From Clostridiales bacterium (lineage in GTDB: Bacteria > Bacillota > Clostridia > WRLR01), in contig JAITSR010000036.1 in assembly GCA_031287655.1 (NCBI GenBank), positions 1 to 7,398 of the forward strand: DNA of 7,398 bases, read 5' to 3'. Within the stretch, counting starts at the first letter, position 1. Every line of letters begins with the position of its first letter. The notes under the pieces are model-generated. The model did no database searches. It saw only the letters and a program-made list of their open reading frames with translations, and was not told where the DNA came from. Made by a program: the position numbers and the translations under genes. Positions 1 to 6,983 of the stretch are shown piece after piece.

Positions 1-1206
1 GTACAAAACGCCGGCAACGCGAAAACCCCTGTGGAAAACTTCATCACGAAGTTCGCGCGTTACTATACCCCCGCCGTCGTGTTCGCGGCGGTCGCGCTGG
101 CGGTCGTACCCCCGCTCGCGTTGGGCGGCGTTTGGGCGGAGTGGATTAACCGCGCGTTGGTGTTCCTTGTCGTGTCCTGCCCCTGCGCGCTGGTCATCTC
201 GATTCCGCTCAGCTTCTTTGGCGGCATCGGCGGCGCGTCGCGCAACGGGATTCTCATCAAGGGCAGCAACTACCTTGACGCGCTTCACAACGTTAATACG
301 GTCGTGTTCGACAAAACCGGGACGCTCACAAAGGGCGTGTTCGCAGTGACGGAAATCGTGCCCGCAAACGGTTACTCGGCGGACGAACTGCTTTTTCTCG
401 CGGCAGGCGCGGAATCCGGCTCGAACCACCCGATCGCGCAGTCGATTGTGAAAGCCTATGGTAAGCCGGTCGGCGGCGCGGTCGATTACGAGGAGGTCGC
501 GGGCCGCGGCGTTCGCGTGAAAATCGGCGGCAAAGCAGTACTCGCGGGCAGCGCGAAGCTGTTGGAGGGTATCTCGTTTGAAAAGCCTGAAACGGTCGGC
601 ACGGTCGTCTACCTCGCGGCGGACGGCGTATACGCGGGGCATATCGTTATCAGTGACGAGGTAAAGCCCGACAGCGCAAACGCGATCGCGGAGTTAAAAG
701 CCCTCGGCGTGAGAAGGACGGCCATGCTCACGGGCGACAGCCGCGCGGTCGGCGAGAAAATCGGGCGCGAGCTGGGCTTGGATATGGTCTGCGCGGAACT
801 CCTGCCACAGCACAAGGTAGAGCAGCTTGAAAAACTGTTTGAGACAAAGTCCGGAAAAGGCAAGCTGCTGTTCGTCGGCGACGGGATCAACGACGCGCCT
901 GTGCTTGCGCGGGCGGACGTCGGTATCGCGATGGGCGGCGTGGGCTCCGACGCGGCGATCGAGGCCGCCGACGTGGTGCTTATGACCGATGAGCCGTCGA
1001 AGATAGCGGACGCAATCCGTATCTCAAAGAAAACGCGGACGATTGTGATGCAGAACATCGTGTTCGCGCTGGCGGTAAAAGGCGTAATTCTCGCCTTGGG
1101 CGCGATGGGCTACGCGACAATGTGGGAGGCCGTGTTCGGCGACGTGGGCGTCGCGGTTATCGCGATTCTGAACGCTATGCGGGCGATGAGAGCGCTGAAA
1201 CGCTGA
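1..1206 (+). CDS. cadA: Zn/Cd/Pb-exporting P-type ATPase (P1B family), 5' end outside window
   Basis: This inner-membrane pump couples ATP hydrolysis to export of soft divalent metals (Zn2+, Cd2+, Pb2+). The reading frame is open from base 1, and the codons before the internal GTG at 31 (VQNAGNAKTP) fit the family, so 31 is not the true start; 401 residues are visible. Counting codons from base 1, the metal-site motif SCPCALV has its CPC at 60-62. The phosphorylated Asp of DKTGT is at 104, the His-Pro of SNHP at 143-144, MLTGD at 242-246 and GDGINDAP at 293-300. The last membrane segments keep a Lys (360) and an Asp (381) at positions matching metal-site residues of ZntA/CadA, which supports Zn/Cd/Pb rather than Cu specificity. 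The N-terminal metal-binding domain and first helices are missing only because of the window edge. No metal-responsive regulator is seen nearby. The choice between the names cadA and zntA is arbitrary. Confidence 0.95.
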   Translation, partial: VQNAGNAKTPVENFITKFARYYTPAVVFAAVALAVVPPLALGGVWAEWINRALVFLVVSCPCALVISIPLSFFGGIGGASRNGILIKGSNYLDALHNVNTVVFDKTGTLTKGVFAVTEIVPANGYSADELLFLAAGAESGSNHPIAQSIVKAYGKPVGGAVDYEEVAGRGVRVKIGGKAVLAGSAKLLEGISFEKPETVGTVVYLAADGVYAGHIVISDEVKPDSANAIAELKALGVRRTAMLTGDSRAVGEKIGRELGLDMVCAELLPQHKVEQLEKLFETKSGKGKLLFVGDGINDAPVLARADVGIAMGGVGSDAAIEAADVVLMTDEPSKIADAIRISKKTRTIVMQNIVFALAVKGVILALGAMGYATMWEAVFGDVGVAVIAILNAMRAMRALKR

Positions 1207-1251
1207 AATGTGAAACTCAAAGCTCACGTCCGATGTTGTTTTGGGACGCGG

Positions 1252-1280
1252 TTGAAATGCGGGGGCTTTTCGGGTAAGAT
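1252..1280 (+). promoter_or_regulatory. Candidate sigma-A promoter for the vanZ-like/addB pair
   Basis: A -35 box TTGAAA (1252-1257, 5 of 6 to consensus) is followed after exactly 17 bases by TAAGAT (1275-1280, 4 of 6). It lies in the 80-base gap after the metal ATPase, directly before the vanZ-like gene. The predicted start of transcription would be near 1286-1288, on top of the GTG start codon, so the first gene may have almost no leader. I see no convincing terminator between the ATPase and this point, so read-through is also possible. Confidence 0.4.
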
Positions 1281-1286
1281 AGTAGT

Positions 1287-1817
1287 GTGAAATGGTTGAG
1301 CCGCGCGCGTGCCGGCAAAAAAAAGCTGAAAACAATACTATCTTGGATTGCGGTCGCGGCGTGGATGGCGGTGATCTTTTGGTTTTCCTCGGATAACGCG
1401 GCGGCTTCCGCGCAAAAGAGCAACGCCGTTCTCGCAATCATTACCGACTTCTTTTCTGATGCGCAGGCGGCTACGGATTTATTCGGAGAGGGTTTCCTTG
1501 TCCGCAAGGCCGCGCATTTCAGCGAATACTTCGCGCTCGGTCTGCTCGTCGCGAACGCGTGGCTGCGCTCGCCGTGGCCGCGTTTGCTGTCGCTGCGGCC
1601 GCGATCGTCACGTTCGCGGTCGGTCTCGCGTTCCATGCGGCGCGCGCTGTTGTTCTGCGTAGCTTTCTGCGCGCTTTACGCGATCACCGACGAGTTCCAT
1701 CAGTTGTTCGTGCCGGGCCGTGTCGCAAGCATAATCGACGTCGGCGTCGACGCGCTGGGCGCGCTGCCCGGAGCGGCAATCATGAGCGCGCTGTTTTTAT
1801 GGCGCAAACGCTCATGA
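1287..1817 (+). CDS. VanZ-family membrane protein
   Basis: This is a small integral membrane protein of the VanZ-like family. The founding member gives low-level teicoplanin resistance, but most relatives have no defined role. The 176 residues include about four hydrophobic segments: roughly 16-34, 76-93, 120-134 and 148-171. The family motifs are clear: RKAAHFSEY at 73-81, DEFHQLFVPGR at 135-145 and DVGVDALG at 151-158. Between the second and third segments lies a strongly basic Arg/Ser-rich loop (about 94-119), longer and more repetitive than usual. The GTG at 1287 is the first possible start, since an in-frame TAA sits at 1275. It has no clear Shine-Dalgarno; a TTG at 1296 is an alternative, and the ATG at 1365 would cut into the first membrane segment. 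The gene ends 41 bases before addB, so the two are probably cotranscribed. Nothing here shows a link to glycopeptide resistance. Confidence 0.85.
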   Translation: MKWLSRARAGKKKLKTILSWIAVAAWMAVIFWFSSDNAAASAQKSNAVLAIITDFFSDAQAATDLFGEGFLVRKAAHFSEYFALGLLVANAWLRSPWPRLLSLRPRSSRSRSVSRSMRRALLFCVAFCALYAITDEFHQLFVPGRVASIIDVGVDALGALPGAAIMSALFLWRKRS

Positions 1818-1846
1818 TTATTTTGCGGGCAGAGCAAGAGAAAAAA

Positions 1847-1851
1847 AGGGA
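1847..1851 (+). promoter_or_regulatory. Ribosome binding site that sets the addB start
   Basis: AGGGA, preceded by a run of A, stands 7 bases before the ATG at 1859. The frame is open further upstream (to 1559, and with an ATG at 1799), but those starts overlap the vanZ-like gene and would add a tail with no family similarity. From 1859 the protein begins MAMRLVTGRAGSGKT, with the Walker A motif close to the N-terminus as in other AddB proteins. An ATG at 1865 is a less likely alternative. Confidence 0.75.
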
Positions 1852-1858
1852 TAGACGC

Positions 1859-4800
1859 ATGGCGATGAGGCTGGTCACAGGCAGGGCGGGCAGCGGCAAG
1901 ACGCGGCTCTGCCTTGAGGAAATAAAAGCGCGGCTGCTCGCGCGGCGCGCCGGGAGCGCGGCCGCGGGCGAGGGTTCGTGGCTTGGCCGCGCTCCCCTGA
2001 TTTTTCTCGTTCCGGAACAGTTCAACCTTGAGGCTGAAAAAGCTCTGATCAGCCACTGCGACGTCGACGGGCTGTCCGACGCTACGGTTCTGACTTTCAA
2101 GCGGATCGCGCATCGCGTGTTCGCCGGGGCGGGTATGTTGAATCGGCGGTATATCAACGGCGTCGGCAAAAAAATCTGCCTGACCGCCGTCATTGAGGAA
2201 CTGCGCGGGAGCCTCGTCTACCACGCGCGCCGGAGCGTCGGCGAGGGTTTTGTCGACGACCTCGCGGCGATGTTCCTCGAATTGAAGCAACACAACCAGA
2301 CTCCGGACGCGCTTTTGGAGGCGGCGGACCGCGCGGAGGACCGCTCCCTCGCGCAAAAGATACGGGAGCTGGCCGCGCTCTACCAACGCTACTGCGCGCG
2401 GATCGACGACGGTTACCTCGACACGGACGACGACCTGACGCGGCTTGCGGATGCGATCCCTTTTTCCGACTACATCGGCGGCGCGGAAATCTGGATCGAC
2501 GGCTTTTCCGGTTTTACGGCGCAGGAGTACCGCGTCGTCGCGGCGCTGATGCGGCGGGCGGCGAACCTGACGGTCTGCCTTTGCTGCGACGCGCCGGATG
2601 TGACCTTGGCCGGGCGGACGGCGGGCGGCGCGTCGGGGTCGGGACCGGCGCGATGGGATTTGTTCGCGCCGACGCGGGAGACGGCGGCGGAGCTTTTGCG
2701 CCTCGCCGCGCAAGGAGATGTCCCGGTCGAGTTTGTCGACGTCCGCCGACCGGACGATCCGGCGGCGGATACAGATCGACCGCCGCACGCAAAACACACG
2801 GAGCACGCAGAATACGCGGAGCATGTTGAACACACGGAGCAGACCGGACAGGCGGAGCACGATAAGAGCGCAGAACACGCGACGCAGACCGGGAACTACG
2901 GCGGCGTCCAATCCGCCGTCGGCGCCCCGCTTCTCCACATGGAGCGGAACCTCTATCGCAGCCGAAGCCGCCCTTTTCCGCGCGAAGCCGGGAACATCCG
3001 TTTTGTTGAGTGTGCGAACGCCTTTGATGAGACGGAATTTGCCGCCGCCGATATTCTTTCCCTGTGCCGTGAGTACGGATACCGCTTTGGCGACGTCGCC
3101 GTGATCTGCTCCGATCCGGAATCCTACGCGGCGCTCGTCGAGCCGGTTTTCGCGCGGTATGGCATTCGCTGCTTTGTCGACCTTAAAAAGGACATCGCGG
3201 AGCACCCTCTGATCCGTCTGCTCTTTTCGCTGTTTTCGATCCTCGAGAGCCGTTTTTCCTATGAGTCCGTCTTTTCCTATTTAAAAACAGGGCTGACCGA
3301 CGTCGGGCAGGCGGATGTCGACCGCTTGGAAAACTTCGCGCTTGCGCGCGGGATTCGCGGCGGCATGTGGACGTCCGCGGCCGCGTGGCGCGACGACGGC
3401 TTGGAGCGCGCAAGACGGCGGTTCCTCGAACCGATCGGGACATTCTCGCGCGCGGTTCGCGGCGGCTGCACCCCGGCTGAGTTCTGCGGCGCGGTATATA
3501 CGTTCCTTACGGACTGCGGCGCGCGGCGTGTCATTATGGAACGGCTCGCGGGCGCTCAAAAGACGCCGGACGAGCGCGCAGCCGCGTCGGAGCTCAAGCA
3601 GATTTGGGGATTTGCGGCGGACGTGCTGGATCAAATCGTCGAACTCGGGTACGGCGGCAGTCTCGGCAATGTCGGCAGTCTCGGAGGCGGCGACCGCGCG
3701 CCCGAAAAAAGGCCGCTCGAAGTCTACGCGCGAATGTTTCGGAGCGGCGCGATGAGCTACAGGGTCGGCGCAATCCCCCCATCCGCAGACGAGGTGCTCG
3801 TCGGGAGCACGGAGCGGACACGGAGCCACGCCGTGAAGGCGCTGTATGTGCTCGGCGCAAATGACGGCTTGTTCCCGGCCTCCCCGCGGCCGACGTCGCT
3901 TTTGACCGATGCGGATCGGGTCGCGCTGCGCGGACTCGGCCTTTCGATCGCGAAGGATTCCGTTGAGTCGTCTTTTGACGCGTTGTTCAATGTGTACGCG
4001 ACGCTGACGATCCCGACGCGCCACCTGAGAATTTTCTGGCCGCTCGCGGGGCGGGGCGGCAAAGCCGCGAAGCCCGCCCCCGTGATTCGTCTGCTGCAAA
4101 AACTGTTCCCGCATAACAAAACGATCAGGCCGGATACGGAGGCTTTTTCAAAGTCTCTGTTCCGATGGCGCACCGGCTCTCCGGAGAGCGCGTTCCAAGG
4201 GCTAGTCGGCGCGCTCAGGGAGGCGGCGGATCACAATCCTCGCCGCGCGGACGGCTTTGCGGCGGAGCTCGCAGCCGACCTCACGCACGGACCCGGCGGC
4301 AAAGCCTTTGCCGCGCTTTCGCCGAATTGGCGCGCTGTCTACGCATTTATGCGCCGCGACGCGCAAATGGGCGGGCGGCTGCGCGCGATCGCCCCGTCGC
4401 TTCTCTATCGCGACGCGGGCGTAAAATTCTCCGACGCCGCGATTCGGCTCCTGCATCCGAACGCCGCGGCCAAAGACGGTTTGACCGCCGAAGATCGATT
4501 CGCTTCCGCGGATCACTTGGCCATCAGCGTCTCCCGTCTCGAACGCTATGCGGCCTGTCCCTTTTCCTACCTCGGGGAGTATCTGATCGCGGCGCGGCCC
4601 CGAAAGCAGTTCCGGATCGAAGCCCCGGACATCGGCGTCTTTGTCCATAGGGCGATCGAGCTTAGCGCGCGCGGTCTCTCCGAGGCGGACGGATGGCAAA
4701 GCCTCAGCCCCGCCGATTGCGCGGCCCGCTCTGAGGACGCGGTCGAGCGGATTCTGTCCGAGGACGCGGACAGCGTGTTTCTCGCGAACAAACGCAACAG

Positions 4801-5707
4801 CTTTTTGCTCGAGCGCGTAAAAGCGACCGTCGCATGGAGTCTGCTCGCGATCGCGCGGCATGTCGGCGCTGGAAATTATCGGCCGTGGCGGTTTGAAATG
4901 CCGTTTTTAGACGAGACCTCCGGGATCGGGCTCGCCGACGGGCGCAGGGTCGCGCTCCGCGGAATCGTCGACCGGGTCGACATCGCCCGCCCGAACGGCG
5001 CCCGGCAGGGCTCTGTGCGGGTCGTCGACTTTAAGACCGGACACAGGGAGCTTTCGATGTCGGACATCGCGAACGGCCTCTCCTTTCAACTCCCCGTTTA
5101 CCTCGACATCGCGCTCCGCGCGGCCGCCGAAGCCGACGCCGCCGACACTGCCGACACCGAGGACTCCGACGGAGCGTTCCTGCCGGGCGGGATGTTCTAT
5201 TTTGAAACGCGCCAGCCTTTTTTGAATCTGCGCAAAGAGGGCCGCGGCCAAAGCTCCGCGGACGGCGCGTCTATCCTTGACGAACTGCTGGACCTTTTGG
5301 AAATGGACGGCTTTGTGATCGGGGACGAAAACACTTACGCCGAGACTTATGAAACCGGCATCTTCGACAGCGGCAAATCCAACGTCGTGCGCGGAATCTC
5401 GATTAAGCGGGACGGCGCTTTCGCAAAGCGTGTGTTCGCACCCTCCGCCGAGGACTTTTTTTTGATCCGCCGCGCCGTCGCGCGCAACATCAAAGCGCTG
5501 TGCGAGGGGCTGTACGGCGGCGACTATCGTGTCTCGCCCTATAAAAAGAAAGACCGCACACCCTGCGCTTATTGTCCGTATCGCGGCGCGTGCGGGATCG
5601 ACCTTATGGCGCCGGGGACGGCCTTTCGCGCCATCCCCCAACAGAGCAACGCCGCCGTGTTGGCCGCGCTGCGCGACGAAAATACGGATTCCGAAGCGCT
5701 TCCTTAG
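1859..5707 (+). CDS. addB: AddB subunit of the AddAB helicase-nuclease
   Basis: AddB pairs with AddA to process double-strand DNA breaks for RecA-dependent repair; its own C-terminal nuclease cuts one strand. From ATG 1859 the protein has 1282 residues, longer than the roughly 1166 of B. subtilis AddB. Walker A GRAGSGKT is at 8-15. Family stretches such as IFLVPEQ, IDGFSGFTAQE, SVFSYLKTGL and VLGANDGLFPA follow in the expected order. The nuclease domain shows His930, Asp1038 (GIVDRVD), Asp1057 and Lys1059 (VVDFKTG) and Gln1077 (QLPVYL). Cys900, Cys1236, Cys1239 and Cys1245 repeat the B. subtilis iron-sulfur pattern (one Cys, then C-x2-C-x5-C). Much of the extra length lies in variable loops, including repeat tracts near residues 313-342, 599-610 and 1089-1100. 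The catalytic residues look intact. The gene probably shares a transcript with the upstream vanZ-like gene. Unusually, addA does not follow. Confidence 0.95.
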   Translation: MAMRLVTGRAGSGKTRLCLEEIKARLLARRAGSAAAGEGSWLGRAPLIFLVPEQFNLEAEKALISHCDVDGLSDATVLTFKRIAHRVFAGAGMLNRRYINGVGKKICLTAVIEELRGSLVYHARRSVGEGFVDDLAAMFLELKQHNQTPDALLEAADRAEDRSLAQKIRELAALYQRYCARIDDGYLDTDDDLTRLADAIPFSDYIGGAEIWIDGFSGFTAQEYRVVAALMRRAANLTVCLCCDAPDVTLAGRTAGGASGSGPARWDLFAPTRETAAELLRLAAQGDVPVEFVDVRRPDDPAADTDRPPHAKHTEHAEYAEHVEHTEQTGQAEHDKSAEHATQTGNYGGVQSAVGAPLLHMERNLYRSRSRPFPREAGNIRFVECANAFDETEFAAADILSLCREYGYRFGDVAVICSDPESYAALVEPVFARYGIRCFVDLKKDIAEHPLIRLLFSLFSILESRFSYESVFSYLKTGLTDVGQADVDRLENFALARGIRGGMWTSAAAWRDDGLERARRRFLEPIGTFSRAVRGGCTPAEFCGAVYTFLTDCGARRVIMERLAGAQKTPDERAAASELKQIWGFAADVLDQIVELGYGGSLGNVGSLGGGDRAPEKRPLEVYARMFRSGAMSYRVGAIPPSADEVLVGSTERTRSHAVKALYVLGANDGLFPASPRPTSLLTDADRVALRGLGLSIAKDSVESSFDALFNVYATLTIPTRHLRIFWPLAGRGGKAAKPAPVIRLLQKLFPHNKTIRPDTEAFSKSLFRWRTGSPESAFQGLVGALREAADHNPRRADGFAAELAADLTHGPGGKAFAALSPNWRAVYAFMRRDAQMGGRLRAIAPSLLYRDAGVKFSDAAIRLLHPNAAAKDGLTAEDRFASADHLAISVSRLERYAACPFSYLGEYLIAARPRKQFRIEAPDIGVFVHRAIELSARGLSEADGWQSLSPADCAARSEDAVERILSEDADSVFLANKRNSFLLERVKATVAWSLLAIARHVGAGNYRPWRFEMPFLDETSGIGLADGRRVALRGIVDRVDIARPNGARQGSVRVVDFKTGHRELSMSDIANGLSFQLPVYLDIALRAAAEADAADTADTEDSDGAFLPGGMFYFETRQPFLNLRKEGRGQSSADGASILDELLDLLEMDGFVIGDENTYAETYETGIFDSGKSNVVRGISIKRDGAFAKRVFAPSAEDFFLIRRAVARNIKALCEGLYGGDYRVSPYKKKDRTPCAYCPYRGACGIDLMAPGTAFRAIPQQSNAAVLAALRDENTDSEALP
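2795..2884 (+). repeat. 18-bp in-frame tandem repeat in addB (hexapeptide repeat)
   Basis: Five consecutive 18-base units begin at 2795, 2813, 2831, 2849 and 2867. The best conserved part is a CGGAGCA-like core at the same phase in each unit. They encode HTEHAE, YAEHVE, HTEQTG, QAEHDK and SAEHAT, that is x-(T/A)-E-(H/Q)-x-x. Weaker flanking units (RPPHAK before, QTGNYG after) suggest older degenerate copies. The period is a whole number of codons, so gain or loss of a unit keeps the frame. The tract is hydrophilic and sits in a linker between conserved AddB blocks. Confidence 0.9.
3653..3688 (+). repeat. Short 18-bp direct repeat in addB
   Basis: The 12-mer CGGCAGTCTCGG occurs at 3655-3666 and again at 3673-3684, exactly 18 bases apart. 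It encodes GGSLGN-VGSLGG (residues 599-610 of AddB). The tract lies just before the conserved block that contains RMFRSG and VLVGSTERTR, in a Gly/Ser-rich loop. Confidence 0.8.
5123..5158 (+). repeat. 9-bp in-frame tandem repeat in addB
   Basis: Four 9-base units (GCCGCCGAA, GCCGACGCC, GCCGACACT, GCCGACACC) encode AAE-ADA-ADT-ADT, residues 1089-1100, followed by an acidic EDSDG stretch. The tract falls after the nuclease motif QLPVYLD and before GGMFYFETRQP. It probably accounts for most of the 16 extra residues between the first and second cluster cysteines relative to B. subtilis AddB (336 here; 320 from the residue numbers I recall). Confidence 0.75.
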
Positions 5708-5716
5708 AATAACGCT

Positions 5717-5750
5717 GCAGCGCTTAGTATTTCCTTAAAGCGCCGCTTTA
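5717..5750 (+). terminator. Candidate intrinsic terminator between convergent genes
   Basis: GCAGCGCTT (5717-5725) can pair with AAGCGCCGC (5738-5746) with one mismatch and a 12-base loop. The hairpin is followed by TTTAATAAAT on the + strand. It begins 10 bases after the addB stop and overlaps the stop codon of the opposing reductase gene, so it may serve both directions. An alternative fold, TTAAAGC with GCTTTAA (5735-5751), competes. The U-tract is imperfect, so efficiency is uncertain. Confidence 0.45.
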
Positions 5751-6857
5751 ATAAATATCCTTGCCGCCGAGTTTATACGCGGCGAGCTTCATTTTGTACG
5801 GGATGTCGACGCCGTAGGAGCAGGCCGCGCGGCACGAGCCGCAGCCGGTGCAGGCGTCCGCGTTCGGGTCGAGCTTTGCGTAGCGGTCGAGGCCGAGCTG
5901 TTTTTGGTTGAACCAGAAGCGCAGCCGCTCTTGCAGGGCGTACTGCGCGGTGTCGCCGACCGTGCCGCGCATCATCTGACGGTCAAAATACGCCTCACTC
6001 GCGAACACCTCCCCGATGTCGATGCCGTTTTCGCAGGAACAGCGACCGCACTGGCGGCAGACGTAATCGCCAAATTCCGGCGCGCCCGAGAGCAGTTCAG
6101 CCTCGTCGGCCCGTGTGAGCGGGGCGTAGCGCTCCGCAAAGCCGAGGTCGGCCGCAAGCATCGCCCGGCTGTTGATCCCCGTGACCACGACCGAGACGGG
6201 GCGCGAAAACGCGTAGCGGAACGCCTGCTCCGCGCTGCGGTACAGATAGCCGTCCGCAAGGGGCTTCATCAGGATCACGCCCGCGCCTTTTTCCCGCGCG
6301 AGCGGCAGCAGCTCGTTTTCAATCTCCGGGAAGTTGCAGCGGTCGTAGTAATTGACGGTCGTCATGACCGCCTCGAACAGATCAGTCTTGAGCGCGGCGA
6401 TCAGCGACGCGGGCTGGCCGTGCATAGAAATGCCGATATGCCGGACCTTGCCCGCCTGTTTTGCCGCAAGCGCGGCCTGATACGCGCCGCCCTCCGCGAG
6501 CGTCCGCTCGAGCGTCGCGACGGACTCGACCCCATGCAGCAGCAGCACGTCCAAATGATCCGTGCGGAGGTTTTTTAACGTGCGGTCGATCTTTGCCGCC
6601 GCGGTCTCCTTCTCCCGGTCGCCGACCTTGGAGACGAGTACGAACTCGTCGCGCCGGTGCATGACCGTCGCTCCTATCTTGCGCTCGGACTCGCCGTCGC
6701 CATAGCTCGCGGCGGTCTCTATGTAGTTGCCGCCCGCGTCCAGATACGCGTTTAACAGGCTGCCGACTTCGCTCGCCGGGATTTCGAGCAGATGAAAACC
6801 GCCGAACCCCAAGATGGACGTTTTTAAGCCTGTCTTGCCAAACTCCCTGTATTCCAT
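5748..6857 (-). CDS. Aldo/keto reductase with C-terminal iron-sulfur (ferredoxin-like) domain
   Basis: This cytoplasmic oxidoreductase fits the predicted aldo/keto reductases fused to a ferredoxin-like tail (COG1453 type), common in anaerobes; the substrate is unknown. The 369 residues begin MEYREFGKTGLK. Residues 1 to about 250 form the reductase barrel. Its tetrad positions read Glu47 (usually Asp), Tyr52 (in ASYGDGESE), Lys77 (VSKVG) and His108 (LLLHG). The tail holds two cysteine clusters. C267, C270, C273 and C275 lie in CRQCGRCSC, where the last spacing is one residue shorter than the usual C-x2-C-x2-C-x2-C-P form. C336, C339, C342 and C346 (CTGCGSCRAAC) form a standard 4Fe-4S motif. 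The start at 6857 has a good ribosome site. The gene converges on addB and diverges from the secreted-protein gene, so it is probably a single-gene transcript. It was compared from memory only. Confidence 0.9.
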   Translation of the reverse strand: MEYREFGKTGLKTSILGFGGFHLLEIPASEVGSLLNAYLDAGGNYIETAASYGDGESERKIGATVMHRRDEFVLVSKVGDREKETAAAKIDRTLKNLRTDHLDVLLLHGVESVATLERTLAEGGAYQAALAAKQAGKVRHIGISMHGQPASLIAALKTDLFEAVMTTVNYYDRCNFPEIENELLPLAREKGAGVILMKPLADGYLYRSAEQAFRYAFSRPVSVVVTGINSRAMLAADLGFAERYAPLTRADEAELLSGAPEFGDYVCRQCGRCSCENGIDIGEVFASEAYFDRQMMRGTVGDTAQYALQERLRFWFNQKQLGLDRYAKLDPNADACTGCGSCRAACSYGVDIPYKMKLAAYKLGGKDIY

Positions 6858-6863
6858 CGTTAA

Positions 6864-6869
6864 TCCCTC
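6864..6869 (-). promoter_or_regulatory. Ribosome binding site of the aldo/keto reductase
   Basis: On the minus strand GAGGGA lies 6 bases before the ATG at 6857-6855. It is a strong Shine-Dalgarno at normal spacing and supports the chosen start. Confidence 0.75.
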
Positions 6870-6902
6870 ACAAGCCCCTGTATTTTATTGTATTCCGCAT
6901 AA

Positions 6903-6933
6903 CAGTATACAGCAGTCAGTGCTCAGTGTACAG
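6903..6933. repeat. Direct repeat CAGT(A/G)TACAG spaced 21 bp
   Basis: CAGTATACAG (6903-6912) and CAGTGTACAG (6924-6933) differ at one base and start 21 bases apart, two helical turns. They overlap the -10 and -35 boxes proposed for the reductase promoter. Each copy is a near-palindrome. Part of the similarity may come from the promoter boxes themselves. A role as a paired operator is an inference. Confidence 0.45.
6904..6932 (-). promoter_or_regulatory. Candidate promoter for the aldo/keto reductase
   Basis: Read on the minus strand, TGTACA (6932-6927, 4 of 6 to the -35 consensus) is followed after 17 bases by TATACT (6909-6904, 5 of 6 to the -10 consensus). Transcription would start near 6897, about 40 bases before the reductase ATG. 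A second -10-like TACAAT at 6892-6887 has no good -35 box. Confidence 0.4.
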
Positions 6934-6949
6934 GAAACGGTCCAGAATC

Positions 6950-6970
6950 GAAGCTCCCCAGCTTCATTTT
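6950..6970 (+). terminator. Hairpin with T-rich tail in the divergent gap
   Basis: GAAGCT (6950-6955) and AGCTTC (6960-6965) form a perfect 6-bp stem around a CCCC loop, followed by ATTTTAG on the + strand. This resembles a short intrinsic terminator, yet no + strand gene ends here. It could block transcription entering the secreted-protein gene from the left, be a relic of an earlier gene end, or act as a protein site. The stem is short, so termination is uncertain. Confidence 0.35.
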
Positions 6971-6983
6971 AGTGCAGATGAAT

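Noticed and set aside
1..30. GTG at 31 as the start of the metal ATPase
   Set aside because: The frame is open to base 1 with family-typical residues, so the true start lies outside the window.
1227..1248. CGTCC/GGACG inverted repeat after the metal ATPase, considered as a terminator
   Set aside because: The 5-bp stem has a long loop and no T-tract.
1559..1858. N-terminal extension of addB to 1559 or 1799
   Set aside because: It overlaps the vanZ-like gene and has no AddB-like sequence; the ribosome site at 1847-1851 and the position of Walker A support 1859.
1700..3205. 501-residue open frame on the minus strand opposite the vanZ-like/addB region
   Set aside because: GC-rich DNA gives long antisense frames. 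It lies across clear vanZ-like and addB coding sequence, is full of Arg, and shows no family motif or ribosome site.
3281..4114. 277-residue antisense frame inside addB, and similar frames at 4202-4861 and 4907-5641
   Set aside because: They are shadows of a well-supported gene, with no recognisable protein features.
5904..6578. 224-residue + strand frame opposite the reductase gene
   Set aside because: The minus-strand reductase has catalytic and cysteine motifs and a good start; this frame has none.
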